Source of the DNA: Eggerthellaceae bacterium
GTDB taxonomy: Bacteria; Actinomycetota; Coriobacteriia; Coriobacteriales; Eggerthellaceae
DNA length: 41,112 nt
Assembly: GCA_017434045.1 (NCBI GenBank)
Contig: JAFRGA010000024.1
Span: 1-41,112 of the forward strand
Direction: 5' to 3'
Positions within the stretch are counted from its first letter, which is position 1, and every line of letters begins with the position of its first letter. Below, piece after piece: positions 1-8,362 of the stretch. Both the position numbers and the translations under genes were made by a program. The notes under the pieces were generated by a model that was given only the letters and a program-made list of their open reading frames with translations, had not been told where the DNA came from and ran no database searches.

Positions 1-136
1 AGGCGTGTCGAATCCCCCGTCCCTTTAACACGCCAACACGCAAAACGACGTGGCAAATCATCCGACCCCGTCACGTCTTTGCTACCATGGAACCATTCAG
101 AGCGGACGTTCGTTTGCATGTAAGGAGAGAGCGTCA

Positions 137-910
137 ATGGCAGTCATATTGAAATCACCTGCGGAAATCGAAGCTATGAAGGAAGCTGGCCGCCTCTCGG
201 CAGCCGTGCTGCGAGAGGTCGGCGCGCGCTGCGTTCCGGGAGTTTCGACATTGGAGCTCGACGAGTTCGCAGAAGACTACATTCGAAGCCATGGGGGAGT
301 TCCCACGTTCAAGGGCTATGGTGGGTTTCCCGGCAGCATTTGCGCTTCCATAAACGAGCAGATCGTCCATGGCATTCCCTCGAGCACGGTCAAGCTGAGA
401 AGTGGCGACATCATCTCCATCGATGTAGGGGCCACCGTCGATGGGTGGGCGGGGGATAATGCCTGGACATATGCCGTCGGAAAGGTGAATAGCCAGGTGA
501 AACGCCTGCTCGAGGTTACCGAGAAAAGCATGTGGGCGGGTATTTCAGCAGCTCGTCCCGGCAATCGGCTCGGCGACATAGGCCATGCTGTCCAATCGGT
601 CGCCAAGGCGGCGGGGTTCGGCGTCGTGCGTGATTACACGGGTCATGGCATCGGCCGCAACATGCACGAGGATCCCCAGGTCCCGAACTTCGGGTTCAAA
701 CACACGGGCATGAAGCTCGAAGCCGGCATGGTGCTTGCCATAGAGCCGATGCTCACGATGGGAACCCACAAGACGCATGTCATGCGCGATGGGTGGCTGG
801 TGGTAACTCAAGATGGCAAGCCTGCCGCGCATTTCGAGAAGACCGTCGCCATAACGGAGGATGGCCCGATCCTGGTTTCAGTCGAGCCGGGGCGCGAGCG
901 TCCCGTTTAG
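137..910 (+). CDS. map: Methionine aminopeptidase, type I
   Basis: Cytosolic metalloprotease that removes the initiator methionine from nascent proteins; 257 aa, the normal length for a type I enzyme. The di-metal ligands of the pita-bread fold are visible: an Asp in IDVGATVDGW, the next Asp in GWAGDNAWT, His in GHGIGRNMHEDP, Glu in LAIEPML and the C-terminal Glu in HFEKTVAIT. Reading is open upstream to 50, but the ATG at 137 is chosen because AAGGAGAG (122-129) precedes it and the protein then starts at the family's usual MAVILKSPAEIEAM. The gene converges on nadK with about 70 nt between them. In many bacteria map sits in the secY-adk-map-infA region, which would place a ribosomal-protein operon left of the window, but that is not visible here. 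Confidence 0.95.
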   Translation: MAVILKSPAEIEAMKEAGRLSAAVLREVGARCVPGVSTLELDEFAEDYIRSHGGVPTFKGYGGFPGSICASINEQIVHGIPSSTVKLRSGDIISIDVGATVDGWAGDNAWTYAVGKVNSQVKRLLEVTEKSMWAGISAARPGNRLGDIGHAVQSVAKAAGFGVVRDYTGHGIGRNMHEDPQVPNFGFKHTGMKLEAGMVLAIEPMLTMGTHKTHVMRDGWLVVTQDGKPAAHFEKTVAITEDGPILVSVEPGRERPV

Positions 911-979
911 GATGTGCAAGAGAGCGTATTGGTCGCGCATCTTCCTCTTGAACGTTTCCGCAGATACATCGGGGAAATA

Positions 980-1867
980 CTATTCGAAGAATGTGCGGGC
1001 TATCTTCTTGTAGAAGCTTTCTTCGTGACGGTTCAGGAGAACGGTGGGTCTTTCGCCCGTCTTCACTATCACCGAAGAAATGGGCCGTTCGAACTCGAGC
1101 GCATCTCCGTCGACGAAAAGCGATACCTCATGGGCGCTCGCCGATCCTTCGGCCAAGCTGACTTCCACGATATCGTGATGCTCGGTGACTATCGCGCGCG
1201 ACTTGAACGTGTGAGCTGCCAAAGGCGCCACGATCATACCGCGATGGCTGGGCCCCACAAGCGGACCGCCTGCTGAAAGGGCGTAAGCCGTGGAGCCGGT
1301 GGCTGTTGCGATTATGACGCCGTCACCGCGCAGATGGGCTACGCGATCGCCTGAAACATGGAGGTCGAAGTCGACTATATGGCCCATTGCGCCACGTGCG
1401 ACGGCAATTTCGTTGAGTGCGTAGAACGAGCGCGCTTCGGTGGGCGGTTCGTCCTCGTCGCCTTCGCAGATTACGTCGATGCGCAAGTTGACACGCTGTT
1501 CCTGGCAGATCTCACCTGCGAGTGCATCTGCCAGCAGGGGAATGGCCCCATTGTTGGCGCTGTTGGTCAAGAAACCCAGATGACCGAAATTGATGCCGAG
1601 GATGGGTGCATTCAAGACGTTGGCAAGACGCGACGTGTGAAGGAGCGTGCCGTCGCCTCCAAGTGGCACCACGAGGTCGACTTGGGATTCCAAGTCAGGG
1701 AGGATGTCCGAAGCGGGTTTTCCGCTGTACACGAACGAGCTGTCAGGCAGTTGGCTCACGTCGAGTTCCACGTGGCCGATACCCTGCATGTCGAGATAGG
1801 CGATCACCTGGTACAGCGTATCGATGGTCGCGCCGTTTTCCCTGTTTGCCACAATAAGTATGTTCAT
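980..1867 (-). CDS. nadK: NAD kinase
   Basis: ATP- (or polyphosphate-) dependent NAD kinase that makes NADP in the cytosol; 295 aa. The catalytic GGDGT motif is at residues 70-74 (LGGDGTLLHTSRL), the NE motif lies in ALNEIAVARG, and the glycine-rich substrate loop reads GDGVIIATATGSTAYALSAGGP. An ATG further upstream (1951) is possible. The start at 1867 is preferred because the Rossmann-like domain begins at once (MNILIVANRE) and a purine-rich AAAAGGGGCAG lies upstream. The gene is divergent from murJ with about 85 nt between starts and convergent with map. With pntAB at 37-40 kb it is one of two NADP-supply functions in the window, but the two loci are not linked. Confidence 0.93.
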   Translation of the reverse strand: MNILIVANRENGATIDTLYQVIAYLDMQGIGHVELDVSQLPDSSFVYSGKPASDILPDLESQVDLVVPLGGDGTLLHTSRLANVLNAPILGINFGHLGFLTNSANNGAIPLLADALAGEICQEQRVNLRIDVICEGDEDEPPTEARSFYALNEIAVARGAMGHIVDFDLHVSGDRVAHLRGDGVIIATATGSTAYALSAGGPLVGPSHRGMIVAPLAAHTFKSRAIVTEHHDIVEVSLAEGSASAHEVSLFVDGDALEFERPISSVIVKTGERPTVLLNRHEESFYKKIARTFFE

Positions 1868-1953
1868 CTTTGGCTGCCCCTTTTCGGGATTTCGAGTGAA
1901 TAGCACGCTATATTCGCTTGGTTGCATCATTATATACAAGCCTAATTTCAAAA

Positions 1954-3717
1954 ATGCCTGTGCTCTTTGCAGAAAGAGGTCATGTGCTTGATCGCGAAAA
2001 CATAACTGGGGAACTCGCAGATCAGCCTGAAGCCACAGAACCCTCGTCCGAATCGAAGGAGGAGGCTGCCAAGGCCGGATGGTCGTCTAAGGTCGAGGAC
2101 GTTGATTCCGAGCAGTTAGCCGCCGTTGGCGAAGATACGCATGCTTCGGTTGCCAAATCCACGGCGCTGATGTCGGCGGCAACTTTGATTTCGCGCGTGA
2201 CCGGTCTCGTTCGCACGTGGGCTATGGCATTTGCCCTGGGCAACTCCCTCATCACGAGCGCCTATCAAGTGGCGAACAACATGCCAAACGTTGTGTTCGA
2301 CCTCGTGGCAGGAGGCCTGCTCGGCGCAGCCTTCATTCCCGTGTACCTGTTGGAGAAGGAGAAGAAAGGCGAACAAGGCGGGAACGCGTTCGCGAACAAC
2401 CTCCTGAACCTCACCATTATCGTGCTGGGTTTGCTCAGCATCCTGTCGAGCATCTTCGCTCCGCAGCTCATCGCCACGCAGACCTTCACCGTCGGGGAGT
2501 TCGACGAGGTGGTCGAGCTGTCCGTCGCCTTCTTCAGGATCTTCGCCTTCCAGATCGTGTTCTATGGGATAAGCGGCATCGTCACGGCTGTTTTGAACGC
2601 GAACAGGGTGTATTTCCTGCCCGCCATTGCGCCCGCCCTGAACAATATCTGCGTCATCGTGTCGTTCTTCCTGTTCATCCCCCTGTCTTCCGTTGATCAA
2701 CGGCTCGCGATCATCGTGCTCGGCGTAGGGACGACGCTTGGCGTCGCCGTCCAGGCGGTCATACAGATCCCGGCGCTCATCAAGCAGGGATTCAAGTTCA
2801 GCATGTTCGTGGACCTCAAGGATCCCGCCCTCATCGAGGCGCTCAAGATCGCGTTGCCCACCATGCTCTACATCGTCGGCACGCTCGTGGCGTTCTCGTG
2901 CCGCAACGCATTCTCGCTGCAAGTCGGTGAGAACGGCCCCTCGACGTTGCTGTACGCATGGACCTGGTATCAGCTTCCCTACGGCGTGGTGGCCGTGTCG
3001 CTTTCGAGGGCGCTGTTCACCGAGATGGGGGAGAGCGTGGCGAAAGAGGATTGGCCGGCGCTGCGCGAGCTCGTGCGCACGGGGGTTTCGGGCAACCTGC
3101 TGCTGATCATCCCGCTCGCCGGCGTTATGATCGCGCTTTCCGTGCCGATCATGGAGCTGTTCCGCGCGGGCGCGTTCAGCGCGGACGACGTGCGCTACGT
3201 TGCCTCCGTTCTTGCGCTTTGGCTATTCAGCTTGCCTTTCTACTCTGTGCTCATGTTCATGTACAACGTGTTCGCGGCACTGCGGAGGTTCGCGGTCTTC
3301 GCTGCGGTGTCGACCGTCATGGTCGTCGTGCAGTGCATCCTTTACTTCTTCCTCTGCCGGCCGGAGGTGTTGGGGCTGGCTGGCGTTGCCGTAGCCGACT
3401 TCGTCTACTACGCAGCTTGCTGCATCGTGTTGATAGTGCTGCTCACGCGCATGATCGGTTCGTTCGGCCTCAGATCCGTGCTGTGGTTGGCTCTGCGCAC
3501 ATTGGCGGCCACAGCCGTGGCCGTCGCGTTGGCGAGCTTGCTCAACGCGGTTATCCCGCTGGGAATCAGCATGCTCGGCGGTTTCGTGCGGCTCGTCGTC
3601 GCCGGCGGCGTCGGGCTCGTCGCGGCGTTTGCCCTCTGCGCGCTCTTCCGCATTCCCGAGATGCATTTCGTGACCGACCTCGTTGGGAAGGTGGCACGCC
3701 GGCTGAAGCGCGGGTAG
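1954..3717 (+). CDS. murJ: Lipid II flippase MurJ (MviN family)
   Basis: Polytopic membrane protein that flips undecaprenyl-linked lipid II to the outer face of the membrane. About 60 hydrophilic, acidic residues come first. The MviN core then begins at STALMSAATLISRVTGLVRTWAMA and runs through roughly 14 hydrophobic segments to a basic C-terminus (RRLKRG). At 587 aa it is longer than the usual ~500 because of this N-terminal tail. The start is uncertain: ATG 1954 has no clear ribosome site, while an in-frame GTG at 1984 is preceded by AAAGAGG (1973-1979), slightly close. It is an orphan relative to the dcw cluster 5 kb downstream but serves the same pathway. It ends in the bidirectional terminator at 3757-3785. 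Confidence 0.9.
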   Translation: MPVLFAERGHVLDRENITGELADQPEATEPSSESKEEAAKAGWSSKVEDVDSEQLAAVGEDTHASVAKSTALMSAATLISRVTGLVRTWAMAFALGNSLITSAYQVANNMPNVVFDLVAGGLLGAAFIPVYLLEKEKKGEQGGNAFANNLLNLTIIVLGLLSILSSIFAPQLIATQTFTVGEFDEVVELSVAFFRIFAFQIVFYGISGIVTAVLNANRVYFLPAIAPALNNICVIVSFFLFIPLSSVDQRLAIIVLGVGTTLGVAVQAVIQIPALIKQGFKFSMFVDLKDPALIEALKIALPTMLYIVGTLVAFSCRNAFSLQVGENGPSTLLYAWTWYQLPYGVVAVSLSRALFTEMGESVAKEDWPALRELVRTGVSGNLLLIIPLAGVMIALSVPIMELFRAGAFSADDVRYVASVLALWLFSLPFYSVLMFMYNVFAALRRFAVFAAVSTVMVVVQCILYFFLCRPEVLGLAGVAVADFVYYAACCIVLIVLLTRMIGSFGLRSVLWLALRTLAATAVAVALASLLNAVIPLGISMLGGFVRLVVAGGVGLVAAFALCALFRIPEMHFVTDLVGKVARRLKRG

Positions 3718-3756
3718 CGTTTGCGCCAGCCGGATGTTGTTTGATGCGATAAGAAA

Positions 3757-3785
3757 CGGCGGGCCTCCCTCAAGGAGGCCCGCCG
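3757..3785. terminator. Bidirectional intrinsic terminator
   Basis: Perfect 12-bp arms (CGGCGGGCCTCC at 3757-3768 and its complement at 3774-3785) around a 5-nt loop. A T-rich stretch follows on the plus side (GGTTTTCTTT) and AAGAAA precedes on the left, giving a U-rich tail for minus-strand transcripts. It lies between the convergent murJ and DUF1846 genes and can stop both. Confidence 0.85.
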
Positions 3786-3809
3786 CAGGCGATCGGTTTT
3801 CTTTGACGA

Positions 3810-5297
3810 CTAGCCCTGGTAGTAGCGGTGTTGCTCGTAGCGGGGCTCGCAGCACACGTTGATGCCGAGCGAGCGGTAGAGCTGCTCGTCGTCGCTGGGC
3901 AGGATGATCGAGAAATACGCATCGCAGCCGCGCAGGTCGCCGGCAGCCTTGATGGCGGTTGCCGCCATGGGGTTGGTGAGGGAGCTTGTGGAAAGCGCGA
4001 TGAGCATCTCGCGCGGATGCAGGCGCGGGTTCTTATGCCCGAGTTGCTCGGTGCGGAGGTTGCAGATGGGTTCGAGGGCCAAGTCGCTGATGATGTACAG
4101 CTCGTCGTCGATGCCCGCCTGAGCCTTCAGGGCGTTGAGGAGGACTGAGGAGGCGGCTCCAAGCAGGGTAGACGTCTTCCCTGTGATAATGCGCCCGTCC
4201 GGCAGCTCCATGGCGCCTGCGGGCCCGCCGGATTCCTCGGCCTTTGCCAGCGCTGCAGCGCGGGCGGGGGAGAGGTTGGAGTCGATGCCGGCCTTCTTCA
4301 TGAGCATTTCCGCTTTTGCGACGTTGGCGTCGCCGATTCCCGTGCGCTTGGCCTCAGTGGCGGTCTGGAAGTAACGGCGTACGATTTCGTGGTTGGCGGC
4401 ATCGCGGCATACCTCGTCGTCGCTGATGGCGAGACCTGCCATGTTCACACCCATGTCGGTCGGCGACTTGTAAGGGCTCTCGCCGAGGATCTTCTCGAGC
4501 ATGGCCTTCAGAACCGGGTAAATTTCGATGTCGCGGTTGTAGTTGACGGTGGTTTCGCCATAGGCTTCGAGATGGAACGGGTCGATGGCGTTCACGTCGG
4601 AAAGGTCGAGCGTGGCCGCTTCGTAGGCGATGTTCACGGGATGATCGAGGGGCAAGTTCCAGATGGGGAACGTCTCGAACTTGGCGTAACCTGCGTTCAC
4701 GCCGCGCTGATGCTCCTGGTAGAGCTGCGAGAGGCACACGGCCATCTTTCCCGAGCCGGGACCGGGCGCGGTGACCACGACGAGCGGGCGGGTGGTCTCG
4801 ATGAAATCGTTCTTCCCGTAGCCGTCGTCGCTCACGATGTGGTCGATGTCGTACGGATACCCTTCGATCGTGTAGTGCAGGTAGCTCTTCACGCCGAGGC
4901 CATCAAGCTTCTTGCGGAAGGCATCTGCATCGGGCTGGTTGCGATACTGGGTGATGCAGACGCTGCCGACGTAGAAGCCCAGGGCTTTGAAGACGTCCAT
5001 CAGCCGCAGAAGGTCTTCGTCGTACGTGATGCCCAAATCGCCGCGAACCTTGGAGTGCTCGATGTGGTTCGCGTTGATGACGAGGATGATCTCGATATCG
5101 TCGACCATGCTCTTGAGCATGCGTATCTTGGTGTCGGGCTCGAAGCCCGGAAGAACGCGCGATGCATGGTAATCGTCGAAGAGCTTGCCGCCGAACTCGA
5201 GGTAAAGCTTGCCGCCGAATTGATGGATGCGTTCGCGAATTCGCGCCGTTTGCAGTTCGATGTACTTGCTGTTATCGAAACCAATGCGCTTCTGCAT
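3810..5297 (-). CDS. DUF1846 / UPF0371 family protein
   Basis: Recognised as the DUF1846 (UPF0371) family by the N-terminus MQKRIGFDNSKYIELQTARI, the QFGGKLYLEFGGKLFDDYHASRVLPGF block and the glycine-rich APGPGSGKMAVCLSQ segment; 495 aa, the usual family size. Family members have solved structures but, to my knowledge, no established reaction. The GPGSGK stretch hints at phosphate or nucleotide binding (inference). The start at 5297 is chosen over an open upstream extension because GGAAGAGG lies just upstream on the minus strand and the product matches the family start. It is monocistronic, with a long palindrome in its upstream region and a shared terminator downstream. The product looks cytosolic, with no signal peptide or membrane segment. 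Confidence 0.88.
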   Translation of the reverse strand: MQKRIGFDNSKYIELQTARIRERIHQFGGKLYLEFGGKLFDDYHASRVLPGFEPDTKIRMLKSMVDDIEIILVINANHIEHSKVRGDLGITYDEDLLRLMDVFKALGFYVGSVCITQYRNQPDADAFRKKLDGLGVKSYLHYTIEGYPYDIDHIVSDDGYGKNDFIETTRPLVVVTAPGPGSGKMAVCLSQLYQEHQRGVNAGYAKFETFPIWNLPLDHPVNIAYEAATLDLSDVNAIDPFHLEAYGETTVNYNRDIEIYPVLKAMLEKILGESPYKSPTDMGVNMAGLAISDDEVCRDAANHEIVRRYFQTATEAKRTGIGDANVAKAEMLMKKAGIDSNLSPARAAALAKAEESGGPAGAMELPDGRIITGKTSTLLGAASSVLLNALKAQAGIDDELYIISDLALEPICNLRTEQLGHKNPRLHPREMLIALSTSSLTNPMAATAIKAAGDLRGCDAYFSIILPSDDEQLYRSLGINVCCEPRYEQHRYYQG

Positions 5298-5421
5298 GGA
5301 AACCTCTTCCTTTGAACGAACCCATACATTATAGCCGAGCTTAAGCGAGCCGACCGCAATGGGTAGTGTTAATTCTTCATGATGTGTTCTTGGCGTAGCA
5401 TTGAATTTAGCTGTGTTTTCG

Positions 5422-5616
5422 GCGTGGAGGGACAGGGTCTCGCCGGCTGCTTCGCTTTTCTCCCTCTCCAAACCAAGCTAATAGAAAGCGACGATTGGAG
5501 CCGACTATCTGGCCGTGCGCCTCGAAGTCCTCGGCGGCCGTGTGCATTGTCGCTTTCCTATGCGCTTGGTTTTCCGAGGGCGCTCAGAGAGCCGACGAGA
5601 CCCTGCCCCTCCACGC
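5422..5616. repeat. Long imperfect palindrome (195 nt)
   Basis: This lies in the ~410-nt gap between the DUF1846 gene and xerD, where I see no credible gene. Outer arms 5422-5448 and 5590-5616 are complementary at 25 of 27 positions. Inner arms around 5470-5495 and 5546-5572 pair again with a few mismatches (core AAACCAAGC with GCTTGGTTT, and AAAGCGAC with GTCGCTTT). A short GGCCG/CGGCC pair lies near the centre. It could fold into one long hairpin RNA or be a MITE/REPIN-like element. No flanking target duplication was evident. Confidence 0.7.
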
Positions 5617-5709
5617 TAACCACCTTTTGCGCTTCAAGCGGATCTCAGCGAAAACGGCTTCGCCTTTGGCAGCGGGTTAAGCTATAGCCCGATGCGCTAC
5701 AATTTCAGC

Positions 5710-6609
5710 ATGGGAATCGATCGAGTCATAGGGGAATATCTTTCCTACCTGCGGGTGGAGCGGGGAAGTTCGCCGTTGACCATCGAGGCGTATGCGGCGG
5801 ACCTGGCCGATTACCAACTGTTCCTCGAGGAGTGCGGTATTTCTGACCCTAACAGGATCGACCGCGATGCGATTGTGGCTTACGAGGCCGATTTGGCGGA
5901 GCGCGGTTATGCGGTGACAAGCGTCGACAGGCATATCTCCGTCTTGAAGAGCTTCCATCGGTTCTGCATGCGCGAGGGGTTTGCCCAGGATAATCCCGCT
6001 TCGACCGTGCGTTTGCCCAAACCGCCCGAGAAGCTGCCCGACGTTCTTACGATCGACCAGGTGACACGCCTGCTCGACCAGATGACGGGAGACTCCCCGG
6101 CGCAGCTTCGCGATAGCGCGATCCTCGAAGTGCTGTATGGCTGCGGCTTGCGCGTGAGCGAATGCGTTAGCCTCGACCTGGCCGATTGCCTGTTCTCCGA
6201 AGGCCTTCTGCGAGTTGTGGGAAAGGGCGACAAGGAGCGTGTCTCGCCAATCTCGGGCTGCGCCCTACGCGCGCTTGCAAACTACCTTGACCACGCAAGA
6301 CCGTCTTTCGCGAAACCGGGCAGGCCTTGTGCGGCGGTGTTCTTGAACAGTCGTGGAACGCGCCTCTCGCGGCAGTCAATTCACAAGATCGTCGCAAAGG
6401 CGGGTGTGGGAATAGGCGTCGAGAACCTTCACCCGCACACGCTGCGCCACTCGTTCGCGACGCACATGCTTGCCGGCGGAGCTGATTTGCGCGTCATCCA
6501 GGAGATTCTCGGACATTCCGACATTTCCACCACACAAATCTACACGCACGTTAACCGCGCCCATATCAAGGAAGAGTACCTGTCGGCGCATCCCCGTGCG
6601 CAGCTGTAA
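5710..6609 (+). CDS. xerD: Tyrosine recombinase XerC/XerD
   Basis: Site-specific tyrosine recombinase, probably for chromosome dimer resolution at dif; 299 aa, typical of Xer proteins. The N-terminal SAM-like core-binding domain (about residues 1-95: YLSYLRVERGSSPLTIEAYAADL) is followed by the catalytic domain. The full active-site set is visible: Arg in LYGCGLRVSE, Lys in VVGKGDKERVSP, HTLRHSFATH, GHSDISTTQ and the Tyr of IYTHV. XerC and XerD cannot be told apart from one sequence; the symbol follows the family's usual name. ATG 5710 is chosen over ATG 5692; neither has a Shine-Dalgarno site. A TACAAT box at 5698-5703 sits 7 nt before ATG 5710, so a leaderless mRNA is possible. Confidence 0.88.
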   Translation: MGIDRVIGEYLSYLRVERGSSPLTIEAYAADLADYQLFLEECGISDPNRIDRDAIVAYEADLAERGYAVTSVDRHISVLKSFHRFCMREGFAQDNPASTVRLPKPPEKLPDVLTIDQVTRLLDQMTGDSPAQLRDSAILEVLYGCGLRVSECVSLDLADCLFSEGLLRVVGKGDKERVSPISGCALRALANYLDHARPSFAKPGRPCAAVFLNSRGTRLSRQSIHKIVAKAGVGIGVENLHPHTLRHSFATHMLAGGADLRVIQEILGHSDISTTQIYTHVNRAHIKEEYLSAHPRAQL

Positions 6610-6672
6610 CTGGTGCTTTTACAGGCGCGAGCGGGTATAACCGAGAGCTGCTTGCGCCGAGGGGATGGTGGT

Positions 6673-6689
6673 GTGGGATATCATCCCAC
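6673..6689. promoter_or_regulatory. Palindromic site upstream of mraZ
   Basis: Perfect inverted repeat of GTGGGAT (6673-6679) and ATCCCAC (6683-6689) with a 3-nt spacer, about 190 nt before mraZ in the xerD-mraZ gap. It is short for a terminator and lacks a T-run, so a protein-binding site is as likely. Its factor is unknown. Confidence 0.4.
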
Positions 6690-6785
6690 CGAGCAACTTG
6701 TGCCTCTAATCCAACCACCCACTAAATCTAGTCTCTCTCCGCGCAGTTTGTGCAAAACGTTCATCATGTTGTGTCGTTAACAGTC

Positions 6786-6840
6786 TATAAAGTGCAGAAA
6801 TGTGTTGCGAAGTGTCATTAAGTGGGTTAGAATGTCAACC
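6786..6840 (+). promoter_or_regulatory. mraZ promoter region with phased MraZ-like boxes
   Basis: Box-like units start at 6790 (AAGTG), 6800 (ATGTG), 6810 (AAGTG), 6820 (AAGTG) and about 6831 (AATGT), a period of 10 bp that places them on one face of the helix. MraZ proteins are known to bind tandem short repeats upstream of their own gene; AAAGTG[T/G]-type boxes are reported for a mycoplasma MraZ. A TATAAA (6786-6791) overlaps the first box and may be the -10 element, so binding would block initiation. No clean -35 is seen. Confidence 0.65.
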
Positions 6841-6878
6841 GTTCGATGAAATCGTGCGGGGAAAGGCATTGAGCGGGC

Positions 6879-7328
6879 ATGGATGAAGCGAGGACAACCG
6901 TTGACCTCAACGGGTCGTATCGCTTCAAGACCGATGCAAAAGGTCGCGTGTCCCTTCCGGCCAAGTTCCGCAAGGTTTTGTCGGAGGACCTCGTGGTCGC
7001 ATGCGCTCTGAGTGGCGACTTCCTTCAGGTCTTCGATGGGCAAGACAGCTTCAACGCTTGGGTGGACACGATTTTCGCCGACAAGTTCGGCGGGTACAAC
7101 TCCACCAATCGTGAACAGCTCATGCTCAGGAGTGCCCTGAAAGGCCAGGCCTACGACGTGCAGGCCGACTCCGCCGGGCGGATTCTTCTTCCCGCGGAAC
7201 TGCGCGAGAAGGTGGGCATCGGCAAGGAAGTTGTCATCGTGGGCAATACGGGCTACTTCGAGGTTTGGAGCGCCGAGCGCCGCAGTGCCGTCATCGATAA
7301 CATCGATTTCTCTGCACTGCTGAGCTAG
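6879..7328 (+). CDS. mraZ: Transcriptional regulator MraZ
   Basis: First gene of the division and cell wall cluster. It is a DNA-binding protein of the AbrB/SpoVT swapped-hairpin type that autoregulates the operon. It is 149 aa, close to the usual ~145, with the two tandem MraZ half-domains: GSYRFKTDAKGRVSLPAKFR near the N-terminus and VQADSAGRILLPAELREKVGIGKEVVIVGNTGYFEVW in the second half. The start is ATG 6879; the ribosome site is weak (GAAAGG about 20 nt upstream). The phased boxes 40-90 nt upstream are its likely operator. rsmH follows after 12 nt, so the two are co-transcribed. Confidence 0.93.
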   Translation: MDEARTTVDLNGSYRFKTDAKGRVSLPAKFRKVLSEDLVVACALSGDFLQVFDGQDSFNAWVDTIFADKFGGYNSTNREQLMLRSALKGQAYDVQADSAGRILLPAELREKVGIGKEVVIVGNTGYFEVWSAERRSAVIDNIDFSALLS

Positions 7329-7340
7329 GGCACCCGCACC

Positions 7341-8297
7341 GTGACAGAAGAATATCGGCATATTCCGGTCTTGCTCGCCGAGTGCCTCGAACAACTAGAC
7401 CTTCAATCACAGCACACGTTCGTGGATGCCACGCTCGGCGGCGCAGGCCATTCCCTCGAAGTTGCCAGGCAACTGGGACCACAGGGTACGCTCATCGGAA
7501 TCGACCAGGACGACGCCGCTCTTGCGGCTGCCTCCAAACGCTTGAACGCACTACCCGATGAGCAGCGCCCGAACATCGAACTGTTGCATGGCAACTTCGG
7601 GGATATGGATGAGCTGCTCGTGAGTTGTGAGATTCCCGGAGTCGACGCGTTCTTGTTCGACCTCGGAGTCTCCTCTCCCCAGCTCGACGTGAAGGCGCGC
7701 GGCTTCTCCTTTAAGGAGAACGGCCCCCTTGATATGCGGATGGATCCGAGTAAACACACTCTAACCGCAGCAGAGATCATCAACACCTATAACGCAACAG
7801 ATCTCGCTCGGATCATCCGTAGGAACTCTGATGAGAAATGGGCGAGCCGTATTGCCGAGTTCATCGTCAAGAGGCGCGAGAAGGCGCCAATCGAGACGAG
7901 CGCCGATCTGGTCGAGGTCATCAAGGCAGCCATTCCCGCTTCGAGCAGGCGTGCGGGCGGGCATCCGGCGAAACGGACGTTCCAGGCGATTCGGATTGAA
8001 GTCAACTCGGAGCTTACCGTGCTGAAGGCGGGGCTTGAAGCCGCGGTACGCTGGCTCAATCCCGGCGGGCGTCTGGTTGTGATCTCCTACCATTCGCTGG
8101 AAGACCGTATCGTGAAGGAGACGATGGCGGCAGGCGCGAACCGATGCACCTGCCCGCCTGATTTTCCAGTTTGCGCCTGTGGAAGAAAGCCGATACTCGA
8201 AGTCATAACCCGTAAGCCCATAACGCCTACGGAAGAAGAGATTGAACGAAATCCTCGAGCCCGAAGCGCGAAGCTGAGGGTGGCGAGAAAGCTGTAA
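7341..8297 (+). CDS. rsmH: 16S rRNA (cytosine1402-N4)-methyltransferase
   Basis: SAM-dependent methyltransferase that modifies C1402 of 16S rRNA; the gene was formerly mraW. It is 318 aa with a GTG start at 7341, the family start MTEEYRHIPVLLAECLEQL. The SAM-binding motif reads FVDATLGGAGHSLEVA, followed by GIDQDDAAL and the FDLGVSSPQLDVKARGFSFKENGPLDMRMDP signature. The C-terminal NPRARSAKLRVARKL tail is also typical. It sits in the conserved second position of the dcw operon, between mraZ and the ftsL-like gene. Confidence 0.96.
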   Translation: MTEEYRHIPVLLAECLEQLDLQSQHTFVDATLGGAGHSLEVARQLGPQGTLIGIDQDDAALAAASKRLNALPDEQRPNIELLHGNFGDMDELLVSCEIPGVDAFLFDLGVSSPQLDVKARGFSFKENGPLDMRMDPSKHTLTAAEIINTYNATDLARIIRRNSDEKWASRIAEFIVKRREKAPIETSADLVEVIKAAIPASSRRAGGHPAKRTFQAIRIEVNSELTVLKAGLEAAVRWLNPGGRLVVISYHSLEDRIVKETMAAGANRCTCPPDFPVCACGRKPILEVITRKPITPTEEEIERNPRARSAKLRVARKL

Positions 8298-8298
8298 C

Positions 8299-8322
8299 AG
8301 GCGCGGCCATTTGCCCGCGCCT
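8299..8322 (+). terminator. Hairpin between rsmH and ftsL
   Basis: Perfect 8-bp arms AGGCGCGG (8299-8306) and CCGCGCCT (8315-8322) with an 8-nt loop, followed only by TTG. The tail is weak, so partial attenuation inside the operon is likelier than full termination. Confidence 0.4.
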
Positions 8323-8362
8323 TTGCCGCTCGAATGAAGCTTAAACGATGAAGGAGCCGGCG

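Noticed and set aside
2..34. GGCGTGT and ACACGCC around TCGAATCCCCC at the window edge, resembling the 3' half of a tRNA
   Set aside because: The bases before TCGAAT do not give a T-stem partner for CCCCC and there is no proper acceptor or CCA end.
1358..1903. Long plus-strand frame opposite nadK
   Set aside because: Complement of a clearly recognised NAD kinase; no family features.
2116..2922. Long minus-strand frame opposite murJ
   Set aside because: Low-complexity charged product typical of an antisense frame over a GC-rich membrane protein gene.
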